DNA of 64,000 nucleotides from Isoetes taiwanensis (taxonomy: Eukaryota > Streptophyta > Lycopodiopsida > Isoetales > Isoetaceae): positions 8,542,563 to 8,606,562 of the forward strand of contig JAJEKV010000020.1 of assembly GCA_021234155.1 (NCBI GenBank). The letters are read 5' to 3'. The notes beneath the pieces are model-generated. The model ran no database searches, had not been told where the DNA came from, and worked only from the letters and a program-made list of their open reading frames with translations. Below, one piece after another: positions 34,109-44,400 of this stretch. Numbering within the stretch: position 1 is the stretch's first letter; each line of letters begins with the position of its first letter. Made by a program: the position numbers and the translations under genes.

Positions 34109-34303
34109 TGTAATTCATCTGTATCGGACTCATAGACATCGTCCATTTGTGTTTCTGGGATCCCCTTGATCAAATTGGTTGTTTCCCTTATAGTATCCAG
34201 TTTGTTTTCGACCATAGCCACTATTCCTTTTGGCTGTATACCCTAGATTTCCATCAAAACCTCTTTTGGTTTCAAATCCTCTTCCGCTACCACGTCTGTC
34301 CAT
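34109..34303 (-). CDS. Short Arg/Gly-rich exon candidate
   Basis: The ATG at 34303 gives MDRRGSGRGFETKRGFDGNL and then GYTAKRNSGYGRKQTGYYKG, an RG/YG-rich composition typical of RNA-binding low-complexity tails. This frame stops at 34130. An adjacent frame (MDDVYESDTDELQ) runs to a donor CAG|GTATGA at 34109. The recurrent module lies 290 bases downstream in the same sense, as with the small first exons elsewhere, so this may be the first exon of another family member. Weak support. Confidence 0.3.
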
Positions 34304-34486
34304 GTTTAGAGCTTCTAAGCTTACTGAGTTATCACATCAATCTAGCTCTGTGTTTAGATCCCACTGTTGTGCCCAAATATCCTCTAGGCTCAGAGACTCA
34401 CAACTATGGTTTGAATCCATAATCATTTTCCCTGGGTATCTTTTGATAAATTTTCTCTGACCTAGCCTATATTTCATTTTCCATGG

Positions 34487-37400
34487 ATGCTATTGGATTC
34501 CTATCATCAAGAGCTTTTCAATGAGTGGTGCTTTGGCACTATTCCGTCATAGTTGGAACCAATTTGATTGGATCCTAAGAATCTTCTTAGAAACTTAACG
34601 AAATCTATGGTACGTTAAGAGAATCTCGGGGAATCTTCTTGGGATCTTTGAGAATCTAGAGGAATCTCAAGAGAATCTAAGGGAATCTATAAGAATCATA
34701 AGAGAATCTTTGCAAATCTAGAGGAATCCAATGGAATCTTCATAAATCTTTGAGAATCTAGGAGAATCTTGATGGAATCTTAGAGAATCTAGGAGAATGT
34801 ATATAGAATCTTGGGAATCTATGAGAATCTTGGAAGAATCTAGAGGAATCTAAGAGAATCTTCATAAAATCTTTGAGAATCTAGAGGAATCTTGGAAAAT
34901 CAAAGGGAATCTTCATGGAATCTAAGGGAATATAGGAGAATCCACATAGGATCTTGGGGAATTTAGAGAAATCTTGGGATAATCTTTTATAATCTAGGGG
35001 AGTCTTCATAGGATCTTACAGAATCTAAAGGAATCTACATAAAATCTTGGGGGATCTGTGGGATTCTTGAGAGAATCTTTGAGAATCTAGGGGTATCCTC
35101 ATAAGATCTAAGGGAAGCTAAGAGAATCTACATAGATTCTTGAGGAATCTATAGGAATCTTAGGATTGTTTTCGAAAATTTCGGGGAATCTCAAGAGAAT
35201 CTTATGGAGTATGGGAATCTCAAGAGGATCTATGGGAATATGGAGAATCTTCATAGAATATTTGAGATCTAGGTGAATCTTGATAGGATCTTAGAGAATC
35301 TAGGAGAATCTATATAGAATATTGGAGAATCATGTGAATCTTGAGAGAATCTTTGGGAATCTAGGGGAATCCTGATGGAAACTTTGAGAATCAAGGGGAA
35401 TCTTGATGGAATCTTGGAAAATTTAAGGAAATCTTCATAGGATCTAAGTCTACATAGAATCTTGGGGAATCTATGGGAATCTTGACAGAATCTAGAGGAA
35501 ACTTAGAGAATCTAATGGAATCTTCAGAGGATCTAAGGCAATGTAGGAGAATCTCCATAAAATCTTGGGGAATCTAGAGCAATCTTTTATGATCTAGGAT
35601 GAAATCTTGGAAAATCTTGAGGACTTTCATATGATCTAAGGGAATCTAGGAGAATATGCATAGAAACTTGAGAAATGTAGAAGAATCTTGGTATAATCTT
35701 TCAAAATCTAGTGGAATCTCTATATAATTAATACAAGATGAGGATAAATCCTAGCCATTAAGTTTTTATTTTAAATTGTATTTTTTTTTTTAAATGAGGT
35801 GAGGTGACACCCTCATTAATAAAAGGTAAAGAGGTGGCAAAGCATTTATTGAGTTGGACTTTCTAGGAATCTTCCCTTTTTTAGTCATCTTCAAAAGTAG
35901 AGGGATTGGATGAAGGTGGGACCCACGCTATTGGATTCCTCTCACAAGAACTTTTTAATGAGTGGTGCTTTGGCACCATTCCGTCACAGTTGGAACCAAC
36001 TTGATTGGATCCTAAGAATCTTCTTAAAATCTTGGTATCTATGGTGCGTTAAGAGAATCTAGGGGAATCTTCCTCGGATATTTGAGAATCTAGAGGAATC
36101 TCAATAGAATCTAAAAGAATCTTGATGGAATCTTTGAGAATCTAGGGGAATCTTCATAGGATCTTGGAGAATTTAGGAGAATTGACGTAGAATCTTGGGA
36201 ATCTATGAGAATCTAGAGGAATCTAAGAGAATCTTCATAAAATCTTTGAGAATCTAGGGGGAATCTTGGAGAATCTTCATAGAATCTAAGGGAATATAAG
36301 AGAATCTACATAGAATCTTGGGAAATTTAGAGAATCTTGGGATATTCTTTTCTTAAAGAATCTAGGAGAATCTACATAGAATCTTGGGGGATCTATGGGA
36401 TTCTTGAGAGAATCTTTGAGAATCCAGGGGTATCCTCATAAGATCTAAGGGAAGCTAAGAGAATCTACATAGATTCTTGAGGAATCTATAGGAATTTTAG
36501 GATCGTTTTTGAAAATTTTGGGGATCTATGGGAATCTGGGAAAACTTTATAGAATATTTGAGAATCTAGAGGAATCTTGATAGGATCTTAGAGAATCTAG
36601 GAGAATCTATATAGAATCTTGGGGAATCATGTGAATCTTGAGAGAATCTTTAGGAATCCTGATGGAAAAATCTAGGGGAATCTTGATGGAATCTTGGAAG
36701 CCTAAGGGAATCTTCATAGGATCTATGAGAATCTACATAGAATCTTGGGGAGTCTATAGAGATCTTGATGGAATCTTCGAGAATCTAGGGGAATCTTCAT
36801 AGGATCTTAGAGAATCTACGTAGAATCTTGAGAATCTATGAGAATCTTGGGAGAATCTAGAGGAATCTAAGAGAATCTTTATAAAATCTTTGAGAATCTA
36901 GGGGAATCTTGGAGAATCTAAGGGGGGAAATCTACATAGAATCTTGGGAAATTTAGAGAAATATTGGGATAATCTTTCATAATCTAGGGGAAACTTCATA
37001 GGATCTTAGAGAATGTAGGGGAATATACGTAGAATCTTGGGGATCTATGGGATTCTTGAGAGAATCTTTGAGAATCTAGGGGTATCCTCATAAGATCTGA
37101 TGGAAGCTAAGAGAATCTACATAGATTCTTGAGGAATCTATAGGAATCTTAGGATCATTTTTGAAAATTTTGGGGAATCTCAAGAGAATCTTAAGGACTA
37201 TGGGGATCTCAAGAGGATCTATGGGAATTTCGAGAATCTTCAAAGAATATTTGAGAATCTAGGGGAATCTTGATAGGATCTTAAAGAATCTAGGAGAATC
37301 TATATAGAATCTTGAGGAATCATGTGAATCTTGAGAGAATCTTTGGGAATCCTGATGGAAACTTTGAGAATCTAGGGGAATCTTGACGGAATCTTGGAAA

Positions 37401-38340
37401 GCCTAAGGGAATCTTCATAGGATCTACGAGAATCTACATAGAATCTATGGGAATCTTGAGGGAATCTAGAGAAATCTTGGAGAATCTAATGGAATCTTCA
37501 TAGAATCTAAGGAAATGTAAAAGAATCTCCATAAGATTATAGGGAATTTAGAGGAATCTTTTATGATCTCGGGGAATCTTGATGGAATCTTGGAGAATCT
37601 TGAGGACTTTCATATAATCTAAGGGAATCTAGGAGAATATACACAGAATCTTGAGAAATGTAGAAGAATCTTGCGATAGTCTTTGAAAATCTAGTGGAAT
37701 CTATGTAGAATTGTAAGAATACAAGAGAATCTTTCACACTTTGTGTGTTTTGCAGGGTCCTTTTCACACATTTTTGTCACAGATGAATCTTCTTAGGATC
37801 TTGAAATCTTAACATAATCTATGGTACTTTAACTGAATATAGGGGGAATCTTCCTGGGATCTTTGAGAATCTAAAGGAATCTCAAGAATCTTGATGGAAT
37901 TTTGGAGAATCTAGGGAAATGTTCATATGATCTTAAAGAATCTCAGAGAAGCTACATAGAATCTTGGGGAATCTTAGGAGAATCTTTGAGAGTCAAGAAT
38001 ATTCTTAAAATCTTTGAGAATCTCGGAGAATCTTGGGGGAACCTTTATCGAATCTAAGGGAATGTAGAAGAATCTACATAGAATCTAGAGGAATCTTGGG
38101 ATAATCTTTTATAATCTAGAAGAATCTTAATGGAATCCTGGAGAATCTTGAGGAATTTTCATATAATCCAAGGGAATCTAGGAGAATATACATGGAATCT
38201 TGAGAAATGCTGAGAAGTCTTGGAATAATCTTTGAAAATCTAAGGGAATCTCTGTAGAATCTTAAGAAATTAGGAGAGTCTTTCACACTGGGTATGTTTT
38301 GCAGAGTATTTTTCACACATTTTTGTTACAAATTTCTCCA
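34487..38340 (+). repeat. GAATCT-rich degenerate satellite array
   Basis: About 3.8 kb dominated by GAATCT spaced roughly 10-14 bases apart (GAGAATCTAGGGGAATCTT, CATAGAATCTTGGGGAATC). Longer repeats are superimposed: the lead-in GCTATTGGATTCCT...GAGTGGTGCTTTGGCAC occurs at about 34487 and 35927, 1.44 kb apart, and CACATTTTTGT follows a TTTTGCAG motif at about 37750 and 38300. A short unrelated stretch sits at 35730-35925. Short minus-strand ORFs here are composition artefacts. Confidence 0.8.
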
Positions 38341-38871
38341 AATTTGTAGGCCCTAAATAATAATAAACTTGTGTATATCTATCTAACATATATATGTTCT
38401 TATGTTTGTCGCGCTTATCCAGCCGTCCGTTCGAGATCCTACGGCTCACGTGGCTTTGGGACGTATCCTACGGCCCAGATGGCTTGGGAGTTTCTATATA
38501 GATTCTATATAGACGATCCTACGGTCCAGGTTGATTTGATCCTGATCGTCGGTCCGAGATCCTACGACTCACGTTGCTTTGGGACGTATCCTACAGTGCA
38601 CATGGCTTTGGGAATTATATGTAATAGATCATGCGGTCCAGATTGTCTTTGATCCTGATCGTCGATCCAGGATCTTATGGCTCACGTGGCTTGGCACATA
38701 TCCTACGGTGCACATGACTTTGGGAATTATATGTGATAGATCCTATGGCTCATGTTGCTTTAATTATTGTCATGTGGTGAGATCTTGACCCTTGATCGGG
38801 TCCAAGATCCAATGGCCCACGTTGAATGCTCGTCCCTTAAGGAGAGGCTTTTAAAATTTCTATGTTGTATA

Positions 38872-38929
38872 AGGGATTTGAACCATGATCCTCCACCCCC
38901 CAGCCCCCATTCTAACCACTAGACCAAGT
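38872..38929 (-). repeat. tRNA-like SINE head, unit 1
   Basis: Box A-like TGGTCTAGTGGTTAGAATGG; box B decayed to GGTTCAAATCC. Confidence 0.55.
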
Positions 38930-38987
38930 ATTAATTCGATAAATAATAACCTAATGAAGATAAAGTAGAGTATAACATTCTAGATAG

Positions 38988-39055
38988 TTCAAGAAAGTTC
39001 TAGAATATTCTGGAAGACTCTAGAAAGTTCTAAAATCTTCTAGAAAGTGTTAGAA
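38988..39055. repeat. TTCnnGAA array, unit 1
   Basis: 68 bases with a 10-base period (TTCAAGAA, TTCTAGAA, TTCTGGAA and so on). Seven dyads in phase, with a few single-base losses. Confidence 0.7.
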
Positions 39056-40264
39056 CATAAGAGAATCTAGGGGGAATCTAAGAAAATCCTTCCAGAAAGT
39101 TCCAAATCGTTCTAATAAGTTCTAGAATGTAGGGGAATCTACGGAAATGTAAGGGAATCTAGGGAAATACTTCCAAAAAGTTCTAGGATATGTTGAAAGT
39201 TTCAGAATGTTCCAGAAAGTCCTAGAATATTCTAAAAAGTTCTAGAATGTAAAGAAATCCAGGAGAATCTAACGGAATCTAAGAAAATCTCATAAAGTGT
39301 AAGAGAATCTAGGAAAATATTTACAAGTCTAAGGGAATCTCTTAAAATCTAAGGTAATCTTCATAAAATCTAAGGGAATCTAAGAAAATGTTGATGAAAT
39401 CTTAGAGTATCTAAAAGAATCTTTATAGAATCTCTTTGAATCTCATATAATGTAAGAGAACCTAGGGCAATCTCATAAAATCTAAAGGGATCTAAAGGAA
39501 TCTAAGGGGATCTAAGGGTTTCTTCATAGAATCTTGGAGAATCTAGGGGAATCTAATGGAATTTAGGAATCTTATAAAATTTAAAGGAATCTTCACGAAA
39601 CCTCTAAGAGAACCTTGGTAGAATCTTAGAGAATCTATGAATTTAGAGTATTCTCAAGAGATTCTTTTAGAATGTAGGGCATGACAGGAACTGACATCGT
39701 AGAAACACGCTAAAACTGGAACAATACGACGAAGGACATAGTAAATTTCTTGTATATCATAACATATATATGTTCTTATGTTTGTAACGCTCAATCCGAC
39801 CGTTGATCCGAGATCCTATGGCTCACGTAGCTTTGGGACGTATCCTATGGCCCAGATGGCTTGGGAGTTTGTTTGTAGCTGGCTTAGGAGTTTGTTTGTA
39901 GCTTATATGTAGGCGATCCTACGGTCCAGGTTGATTTGATCCTGATCGTCGGCCCGAGATCCTACGGCTCACGTTGCTTTGGGACAAATCCTACGGTGCA
40001 CATGGCTTTGGGAATTATATGTAATCGATCCTACGGTTCAGGCTGATTCGATCCTGATCGTCGATCCAGGATCTTACGGTTCACGTGGCTTGGCACATAT
40101 CCTACGGTGCACGACTTTGAATCATATGTAATAGATCCTATGGCTCATATTGCTTTAATTATTGTCACGTGGTGAGATCTCGACCCTTGATCGGGTCCAA
40201 GATCTTACGGTCCACGTTGAATGCTCATCCCTTAGGAAAAGGCTTTTAAAAGTTTTATGTTGTG

Positions 40265-40326
40265 TGGGGGATTCGAACCTTAGTCATTAGCCCCCCCAAC
40301 CCCCCATTCTAACCACTAGACCAAGC
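40265..40326 (-). repeat. tRNA-like SINE head, unit 2 (first)
   Basis: TGGTCTAGTGGTTAGAATGG then AGGTTCGAATCCCCC; the spacer between the boxes is G-rich. Confidence 0.6.
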
Positions 40327-40408
40327 ATTAATTCAATAAATAATTTATATTTCAAATATACTTAAGGGTAATGTTGCCAGAAAAGCCTTTTAAAATTTTT
40401 ATGTTATG

Positions 40409-40469
40409 TGGGGGATTCGAACCCTAATCATTGACGCCCCAACCCCCCATTCTAACCACTAGACCAAGC
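40409..40469 (-). repeat. tRNA-like SINE head, unit 2 (second, best preserved)
   Basis: TGGTCTAGTGGTTAGAATGG (box A) and GGGTTCGAATCCCCC (box B, perfect match to the GGTTCGANNCC consensus). There is no plausible anticodon stem or acceptor pairing, so this is a tRNA-derived pol III promoter, not a tRNA gene. It is a tandem partner of 40265-40326, 144 bases away. Confidence 0.65.
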
Positions 40470-40555
40470 ATTAATTCTATAAATAATTTATGTTTCAAAT
40501 ACAGTTAAGGGTAATGTTCCCATTAAGATAAAATAGACTATAACATTCCAGCTAG

Positions 40556-40623
40556 TTCAAGAAAGTTCTAGAATGTTCTGGAAGGCTCTAGAAAGTTCTA
40601 GAATCTTCTAGAAAGTTCTAGAA
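40556..40623. repeat. TTCnnGAA array, unit 2 (best preserved)
   Basis: 68 bases: seven dyads in exact 10-base phase, 13 of 14 half-sites intact (the one exception is CTCTAGAA). This equals 14 alternating nGAAn/nTTCn pentamers. Confidence 0.8.
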
Positions 40624-41691
40624 CATAAGAGAAGCTAGGGGGATTTAAGAAAATTCTTCCAGAAAGTTCCAAATTGTTCTAATAAGTTTTAGAATGTTCT
40701 AGAATGTAGGGGAATCTACAGGAATGTAAGGAAATCTAGGGAAATACTTCCAAAAAGTTCTAGAATATATTGAAAGTCTTAGAATGTTCCAGAGAGTCTT
40801 GGAATGTTCTAAAAAGTTCTAGAATGTAAAGGAATCCAGAAGAATCTAAGAAAATCTTATAAAATGTAAGAGAATCTAGAAAAATATTTACAAGCCTAAG
40901 GGAACCTCTTAAAATCTGGGGGGTCTAAAGAAATCTTCATAAAATCTAAGGGAATCTAAGAAAATGTTGATGAAATCTTAGAGTATCTAAGGAAATCTTT
41001 ATAGAATCTCTTTGAATCTCATGTAATGTAAGGGAACCTAGGGCAATCTCATAAAATCTAAAGGAATCTAAGGGAATCTAAGGGGATCTTCATAGAATCT
41101 TGGAGAATCTAGGGAAAACTGATGGAGTCTAGAGGGAATCTTATAAAATTTAGAGAAATGCTCACGAAACCTCCAAGAGAACCTTGGTAGAATCTTAGAG
41201 AATCTATGAATTTAGAGTATTCTCAAGAGATTCTTTTAGAATGTAGGGTACGACAAGAACTTGCAGCATAGGAACATGCTAAAACTCAAACATGCACCGT
41301 AGGACGCATTAAATTTCTTGTATATCTGATCTATATATGTTCTTATGTTTGTCGCGCTTATCCGACCGTCCGTTCGAGATCCGACGGCTCACGTGGATTT
41401 GGGACGTATCCTACGGCCCAGATGGCCTGGGAGTTTACATATAATATGTGTACCGCGGTCCTACGGTCCAGATTGATCTGATCTTGGCCGTCGGTCCGAG
41501 ATCCGACGGCTCACATGGCTTGGGGACACATCCTACGGTCCACGTGGCTTTGGGAATTATATGTAATAGATCCTACGGCTCATATTGCTTTTATATGATG
41601 AGATCTTGATCGTTGATCGAGTTTAAGATCCTAAGGCTCATATTGAATGCTCGTTCCTTAAGGAAAGGCTTTTAAAATTTTTTATGTTGTT

Positions 41692-41752
41692 GGGGTGATT
41701 CGAACCCTGGTCCTCAACCCCCCAAACCCCCCACTCTAACCACTGGACCAAG
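41692..41752 (-). repeat. tRNA-like SINE head, unit 3
   Basis: TGGTCCAGTGGTTAGAGTGG and GGGTTCGAATCACC. Confidence 0.55.
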
Positions 41753-42068
41753 CATTAATTCTATGAAAAATTTATGTTTCAAATATACTTAAGGGTAATG
41801 TTTTAATTAAGATAAAATAGACTATAATATTCTAGAATGTTTTGAAACTTTCAAAATGTTCCAGAAAGTTCTAAAATGTTCTAGAAATTTCTAGAATGTA
41901 AGGGAATCCAGAAGAATTAAAGGGAATATAAGGAAATCTCATAAGTTGTAAGAGAATCTAGGAAAATATACAAGTCTAACGGAATCTCTTAAAATCTAAT
42001 TGAATCTAAGGGAATCTTCATAATATCTAAGAGAATGTAAAAAAATCTTGATGAAATCTTAGAGTTTT

Positions 42069-42460
42069 TTTAAGATTTTGCAAAACGCGACAATAGAATG
42101 TTCTAAAATGTTTCATAATAAAGGTGTACAATATAAATCTTGAAAAAAAAAAATATTCTAGATGCTCAAGGCAAGCTTTAGTCTAAAAAAAAAATAGAAA
42201 ATGTTTTAAAAATGTTGCAATGGATCCAAAATAGATAATTTTAGAAGGTTTTAAATGCTCATGGGTTTTAAGATTTTGCAAAGAGCGACAATAGAATGTT
42301 CTAAAATGTTTCATAATAAAGGTGTACAATATAAATCTTGAAAAAAAAATATTCTAGATGCCCAAGGTAAAGCTAAGGGAGTCTAAAAAAATAGAAAATG
42401 TTTTAAAAATGTTGCATAGATCCAAAATAGATAATTTTAGAAGGTTTTAAATGCTCATGG
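42069..42460 (+). repeat. ~197-bp tandem duplication inside unit 3
   Basis: Two copies starting TTTTAAGATTTTGCAAA at about 42069 and 42266, both containing GACAATAGAATGTTCTAAAA and TGGATCCAAAATAG-like ends. Confidence 0.65.
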
Positions 42461-43091
42461 GTAAGCACCTCAATCAAAATAGAAAATTCTAAGAGAATCT
42501 AGGAGAGTCCAAGAGAATCTCAGTAGAATCGTTGGTTATCTAGAGCACTATAGGGCCTTACATCGTAAGAACATGCTAAAACTGGAACAATGCGCCGTAG
42601 GACGTATTAATTTTCTTGTATATATATGTTCTTATGTTTGTCCTCCTGAATCCGGCCGTTGATCCGAGATCCTACGGCTCACGTGGCTTTGGGACGTATC
42701 CTATGGCCCAGTTGGCTTGGTAGCTTGTGTATAGACTATATGTAAGCGATCCTACGGTCCAAGTTGATCTGATCCTGATCATCGGTCCGAGATCCTACGG
42801 CTCACGTTGCTTTGGGACACATCCTACGGTGCACATGGCTTTGGGAATTATATGTAATCGATCCTACGGTCTAGGTTGATCCGATCCTGATCGTCGATCC
42901 GAGATCTTACGGCTCACGTGGCTTGGTACAGTGCACATGACTTTGGGAATTATATGCAATAGATCCTATGGCTCATGTTGCTTTAATTATTATCACGTGG
43001 TGAGATCTCGACCCTTGATCGGGTCCAAGATCCTACGGCCCAAGTTGAATGCTCATCCCTTAGGAAAAGGCTTTTAAAATTTTTATGTTGT

Positions 43092-43152
43092 GTAGGAGAT
43101 TCGAACCCTGGCCATTGACCCCCCAGCCCCCCATTCTAACCACTAGACCAAG
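43092..43152 (-). repeat. tRNA-like SINE head, unit 4
   Basis: TGGTCTAGTGGTTAGAATGG and AGGGTTCGAATCTCC. Confidence 0.55.
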
Positions 43153-43238
43153 CATTAATTCCATGAACAATTATGTTTCAAATATACTTAAGGGTAATAT
43201 TCCCTTTAAGATAAAATACACTATAACATTCTAGCTAG

Positions 43239-43306
43239 TTCAAGAAAGTTCTAGAATGTTTTGGAAGGCTGTAGAAAGTTCTAGAATCTTCTAGAAAGTT
43301 CTAGAA
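43239..43306. repeat. TTCnnGAA array, unit 4
   Basis: 68 bases with the same phasing and the same dyad order as at 40556, with two changed half-sites. Confidence 0.75.
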
Positions 43307-43893
43307 CATAAGGGAATCTAGGGGGGATCTAAGAAAATTCTTCCAGAAAGTTCCAAATTGTTCTAGTAAGTTTTAGAATGTTCTAGAATGTAGGGGAATC
43401 TACGGGAATGCAAGGAAATCTAGGGAAATACTTCCAAAAAGTTGTAGAATATATTGAAAGTCTTAGAATATTCCAGAAAGTCTTAGAATGTTCTAAAAAG
43501 TTCTGGAATGTAAAGGAATCCAGAAGAATCTAATAGAATCTAAGAAAATCTTATAAAATGTAAGAGAATCTAGGAAAATATTTACAAGCCTAAGGGAATC
43601 TCTTAAAATTTGGGGGATCTAAAGGAATCTTCATAAAATCTAAGGGAATCTAAGAAAATGTTGATGAAATCTTAGAGTATCTAAGGGAATCTTTATCGAA
43701 TCTCTTTGAATCTCATGTAATGTAAGGGAACCTAGGGCAATCTCATAAAATCTAAAGGAATCTAAGGGAAACTAAGGGGATCTTCATAGAATCTTGGAGA
43801 ACAAAAGATTCTTTTAGAATGTAGGGCACGACAAGAACTTGCACGTAGGAACATGCTAAAACTCGAACATGCACCGTAGGACGCATTAAATTT

Positions 43894-44400
43894 CTTGTAT
43901 ATATATATATACAAGTTTTTTATCGAGCCTACGACGCATGTTCTAGTGTGTGCATGTTCCAGTTTGTCCATGTTCTAGCTTTCAAAGAGTTTATAAACAT
44001 TCTCCCTTAGATTTCCTTACACTTTATTAGATCCCTTAAATTCTGGCTAAAAATTACTATTTTTAGAGACTTTTTAAAAGTTATTGTTCTTAGCAACTTC
44101 TATTTTAGGTTGAAGTGCTTATCCGTGCTTGTTGTCTAGTTAAAGCTCATTCTAGAACTTAAATACTCCTACATTTTATGAGATTCCATTAGATTCTCTC
44201 AGATTCTCTTACACTTTGTGAGATTCCCTTAGATTCTATGAAAATTTCCTTAAATGCCCTTAGATTCAATGAAGGTACCCTTAGATTCTCTGAGATTACT
44301 TTACATTCCATTAGATTTTATAAGATCCCGTAAGATTCCCCTAGGTTTTATAAGGTTCCCTCGGAATTTATGAAAATTTCGTTACTTTCTATATTCCACC
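43894..44400 (-). repeat. Orientation switch of the satellite array
   Basis: The palindrome CTTGTATATATATATATACAAG-type core (43894-43915) is followed by TACGACGCATGTTC-like sequence, and then AGATTCCCTTAGATTCT repeats to about 44400. These are reverse complements of the motifs on the left side, so the array inverts here. Confidence 0.6.

Larger units (their letters stand above)
38389..43893 (+). repeat. Higher-order tandem repeat, four units of ~1.3-1.6 kb
   Basis: The unit marker TATATATGTTCTTATGTTTG begins near 38389, 39764, 41332 and 42619, with a truncated fifth at 43888. Each unit runs in order: CCGAGATCCTACGGCTCACG-type repeats, one or two tRNA-like SINE heads, a TTCTAGAA array, GAATCT-type repeats, and a TAGGACGCATTAAATTTCTTG end. 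Units differ by substitutions and indels. Confidence 0.8.

Noticed and set aside
38872-43152. tRNA genes in the satellite units
   Set aside because: Only the A and B boxes match. The acceptor and anticodon stems do not pair, so these are SINE heads, not functional tRNAs.
34560-44400. CRISPR-like array or long repetitive protein
   Set aside because: Repeats are degenerate, short-period and lack unique spacers of constant length; frames are interrupted constantly.
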